DNA of 53,307 nucleotides from Deltaproteobacteria bacterium (lineage in GTDB: Bacteria; Desulfobacterota; DSM-4660; Desulfatiglandales; HGW-15), in the NCBI GenBank assembly GCA_019308985.1, contig JAFDHB010000005.1, positions 1-53,307 of the forward strand, written 5' to 3'. A program made the translations under genes and the position numbers. Positions within the stretch are counted from its first letter, which is position 1, and the number at the start of each line of letters is the position of its first letter. The notes beneath the pieces were generated by a model, which ran no database searches, was not told the DNA's origin, and was given only the letters and a program-made list of their open reading frames with translations. This document shows positions 51,039 through 53,307 of the stretch, piece after piece.

Positions 51039-51704
51039 ATGGATCTCTACACTCTTGCAGAGGGACCGCTTCTGTGGATTTCTTTCCTGGTCTTTATTTT
51101 AGGGAGTATTATAAGAATCGCTGTTTTTCTTGGCCTATCCCTTAGGCGGGATAGGGTACTTTACGAGCATTTCAAATGGAAATACCTTTTTCTTACCTTT
51201 TGCAAATGGATCTTGCCTTTGAATCGGGATGTCCTGAAGAACCCGGTCTTTGTCCCCCTGGCATACATCTTTCATATATGCCTGATTGTCGTACCTATCT
51301 GGTTGGCAGGACACATCACCCTGTGGGAAGAATCCCGCTTCGAGTGGTCCTGGACCCCTATACCGGACACTCTGGCGGACTGGATGACCATCATTCTGCT
51401 ACTGATAGGTCTCTTCCTGCTGCTAAGACGCATCTTCTCCCCCAGTATACGGTCCCTTTCCACTCCCAGTGATTACCTGCTTCTCATAGTTACCCTGCTG
51501 CCCTTTCTGAGCGGTTATTTCCTCACCCACGGGACATTGGATAATATCACTTTTCTTGGAGATAACATGCAGTTGATCCATATGCTCTCGGCCGAGCTGA
51601 TGCTGATACTTATCCCCTTTACCAAACTCTCTCATTTTATACTATTCTTCTTTTCAAGGGGTTCGACTGCCATAGAATTCGGAAGGAGAGAATATTCTGT
51701 ATAA
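51039..51704 (+). CDS. NarI/TmcC-like cytochrome b membrane subunit
   Basis: The 221-residue protein has five to six hydrophobic helices and scattered histidines (for example in FHICL, GHITL and SHFIL) that could ligate haem b, as in NarI-type quinol subunits and the TmcC/HdrE/DsrM group of sulfate reducers. It transfers electrons across the membrane. It lies 37 bp before the HdrD/TmcB-like gene, matching the cytochrome b plus CCG-protein pairing of TmcBC and HdrDE complexes. The exact complex name is inferred. Confidence 0.82.
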   Translation: MDLYTLAEGPLLWISFLVFILGSIIRIAVFLGLSLRRDRVLYEHFKWKYLFLTFCKWILPLNRDVLKNPVFVPLAYIFHICLIVVPIWLAGHITLWEESRFEWSWTPIPDTLADWMTIILLLIGLFLLLRRIFSPSIRSLSTPSDYLLLIVTLLPFLSGYFLTHGTLDNITFLGDNMQLIHMLSAELMLILIPFTKLSHFILFFFSRGSTAIEFGRREYSV

Positions 51705-51741
51705 GGCCCTGAATATTCACGGAGTTTGGAGGAATTAGGAC

Positions 51742-53022
51742 ATGAGCAATGAGGTAAATCCCAAAGAGATTATGGACTTCCTGGCACCCCGGATGGGAGC
51801 CAGATTCCGGACGTGGCTCGCAATCTGTGCCCATTGCGGTTTGTGTGCGGATACCTGCCACCACTATACCAGCAGCGGCAATGACCCGAAGATGATACCG
51901 GCAAACAAGGTAAAACACCTCAAGGAAATCCTGAAAAGGAAAGGGAGAGTCGATAGGGTCTACCTCCGGAAGGTCTATGAGACAGTGTACTACGAATGTA
52001 ACATGTGCCGCCGTTGCGCCCTGTTTTGTCCCTTCGGTATTGACATAGGCATGATGATCTCCCTGTTGAGGGCACTGCTGTTCAGCCAGGGACTTGCCCC
52101 GGAGGGCTTGTTGAAGCCCATTGATAACTACAAGGAATTCGGGAACCAGATGGCGGTAACCAAGGAAGATTGGATCGAGACCTTGGAGTGGTGCCAGGAG
52201 GAGGTGGGAGAGGAGCTTGTGGATCTCGAGATCCCTATCGATAAAAAGGGAGCCCACATCATGTATACTGTCAACGCCAGGGAACCCATGTTTTACCCGC
52301 AGGATATCATGGAAATAGCCAAGATATTCCACGTGGCGGGCGAGGACTGGACCCTGCCCGGTGATTCGGGATGGGATGACACCAACCTTGCAATGTTCTG
52401 CGGGGACACCGCTACTGCCAGGCTGATTGTAGAGAACACCTTCAAGAGGGCCGAAGAGCTGGAGGTCGAGAAGATAGCCGTCACGGAATGAGGGCATGCA
52501 TACAGAGCGCTTCGGTTCGAAGCGCCGGCGTGGCTGGGACATACTCCGAAGCAAGAGGTCGTCCATTCCGTTGAACTCTTTCATGACTACATAAGGGACG
52601 GCAGGATAAAACTGAAGGGCAGGATAAAAGAGCCCACCACTGTCCAGGACCCGTGCAACGTGGTCCGGGGGGGAGGACTTGCCGACAAGAACCGGCGCCT
52701 CGCGGAATTTCTCTCCGAAGACTTCCGCCCCATGAAACATCAGGGCAACTATAACTTCTGTTGCGGTGGCGGCGGCGGCGCCATGCCTATGGGAGGCGAG
52801 ATGAAGAAATACCGGCTCATGAGCGGCAAACAAAAGGCTGAACAGATCAAGGAGACAGGCGCCAAAATCGTCTTCGTTCCCTGCCACAACTGTATCGACC
52901 AAATAAGAGACCTCGCCAAGGAATACAAGCTCGACATCAAGGCCATACACTTCAAGGAAGCAATCAGTGAACACATGATCATTCCCGAAGAGATGATGGT
53001 CAAGGATGATGAGGAGGACTGA
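51742..53022 (+). CDS. HdrD/TmcB-like Fe-S protein with predicted selenocysteine (UGA at 52489)
   Basis: Read with the TGA at 52489-52491 as selenocysteine, this is a 426-residue protein in one frame. The N-terminus has two ferredoxin motifs (Cys29-32-35-39 and Cys86-89-92-96). Two CCG-type regions follow. The first has Sec250 in VTE-U-GHAYR, exactly where relatives have Cys in the EC-GHA motif. The second has DPCN, CCG at 340-342 and PCHNC. The sequence on both sides of the UGA is coding in the same frame, and a stem-loop sits 23 bases after it (see the SECIS entry). Fe-S oxidoreductases of this kind are known among deltaproteobacterial selenoproteins. It would pass electrons with the adjacent cytochrome b, probably with a disulfide/thiol or cytochrome c partner. 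Confidence 0.88.
52507..52525 (+). promoter_or_regulatory. Candidate bacterial SECIS element
   Basis: GCGCTTCG (52507-52514) pairs perfectly with CGAAGCGC (52518-52525) around a GTT loop; opening the last pair gives a GGTTC apical loop with the G and U preferred by SelB. The loop begins 23 bases after the UGA, within the usual distance for bacterial SECIS elements. It lies inside the coding sequence, as bacterial SECIS must. Confidence 0.8.
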
Positions 53023-53307
53023 ACTTTAACGGCGGCCCGTATCAAATATTGAATTGTCGTGTCTTTGTCGGAGCAGGCGGGTATCAAACCTCGACAGGCT
53101 TTTGCCCAAAGCCTGATCAACCGCGATCAATGGTCCCTGGAGGTCTTTTCTCAAGGCTCAATATCGCTCCTGAGCTGTTCCCACGCCCCCATCGTCCTCA
53201 TAGGGGTTCCTCAATAGGGGCGAGAGGTGGAGGCTCCGGTGAAGATGATCTCTTGGGGCTACTGTGGCCTTCTATTAACTGTTTGTGCCTTGTAAGTGCC
53301 TGGAAGG
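53023..53307. other. Right-edge region
   Basis: The last 285 bp hold no convincing gene start. A hairpin with an 8-bp stem (53095-53102 with 53108-53115) lacks a U-tract. The operon may continue outside the window. Confidence 0.4.

Noticed and set aside
52489..52491. True stop splitting the HdrD-like gene in two
   Set aside because: Conserved Cys position, continuing same-frame coding and a SECIS-like stem-loop favour selenocysteine.
1..53307. CRISPR arrays, rRNA genes or complete IS elements
   Set aside because: No regularly spaced repeats, rRNA sequence or intact transposase were seen; only the MITE-like element and short palindromes.

Overview
The window looks like chromosomal DNA of an anaerobic, probably sulfate-reducing or syntrophic bacterium of the Desulfobacterota (former Deltaproteobacteria). 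The basis is gene content: a Tmc/Hdr-type membrane redox module with a predicted selenocysteine codon, a tungsten-type aldehyde:ferredoxin oxidoreductase, several ferredoxin-like electron carriers, a MetV-type protein, a sigma-54 two-component system with a V4R sensor, and a LivHMGF transporter tied to aromatic or ketone metabolism. No rRNA or species marker is present, so the phylum is inference.

Region 1 (1-5930) is an accessory island. Reading leftwards, it carries a four-helix membrane protein, a ComEC-like metallo-beta-lactamase-fold protein, a fused E2-E1-JAB ubiquitin-type protein and the start of a SNF2/DrmD-like helicase that runs off the left edge. The first three genes are tightly packed; the helicase follows after 84 bp. 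The island ends at a tyrosine-recombinase remnant beside the 3' end of tRNA-Pro(CGG), a typical integration scar. It has the architecture of a defence system. I see no CD-NTase and no ubiquitin-like protein gene, so it does not match standard CBASS. It is the best candidate here for an undescribed system.

Region 2 (5.9-31 kb) begins with a Nudix gene and then holds a catabolic locus and its regulator. A V4R/PAS histidine kinase and an NtrC-type response regulator point left. Divergently come TRAP transporter genes (dctP broken by an 8-bp tandem duplication, then dctQ and dctM), a zinc-ribbon protein, HyuA- and HyuB-like carboxylase subunits, a UbiD-family (de)carboxylase, a PaaK-like CoA ligase, an Fe-S carrier, a tungsten AOR, a MoaD-like protein, two tandem Liv-type binding proteins and LivH, LivM, LivG and LivF. 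Two well-formed -24/-12 promoters, before dctP and before the zinc-ribbon gene, match the sigma-54 regulator. The probable job is uptake, carboxylation and CoA activation of a ketone or aromatic compound; the substrate is unknown. A 280-bp MITE-like element with 18-bp terminal inverted repeats and an 8-bp target duplication sits before the first binding protein.

Region 3 (31-50.7 kb) is mostly housekeeping: an EF-Tu-domain-2-like protein, pyrG, der, recD2, an operon of two ferredoxin-like proteins with MetV, a pseudopilin with a HAMP protein, an amidohydrolase, priA, a LolA-like protein, plsC, mtgA, mazG with an in-frame amber codon, cvpA and a GAF/HD-GYP protein.

Region 4 (50.8-53.3 kb) encodes a NarI/TmcC-like cytochrome b and an HdrD/TmcB-like iron-sulfur protein. 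The latter is split by one in-frame UGA exactly where a CCG-domain cysteine is expected. An 8-bp stem-loop with a GU-containing loop follows at SECIS distance, so it is read here as one selenoprotein of 426 residues.
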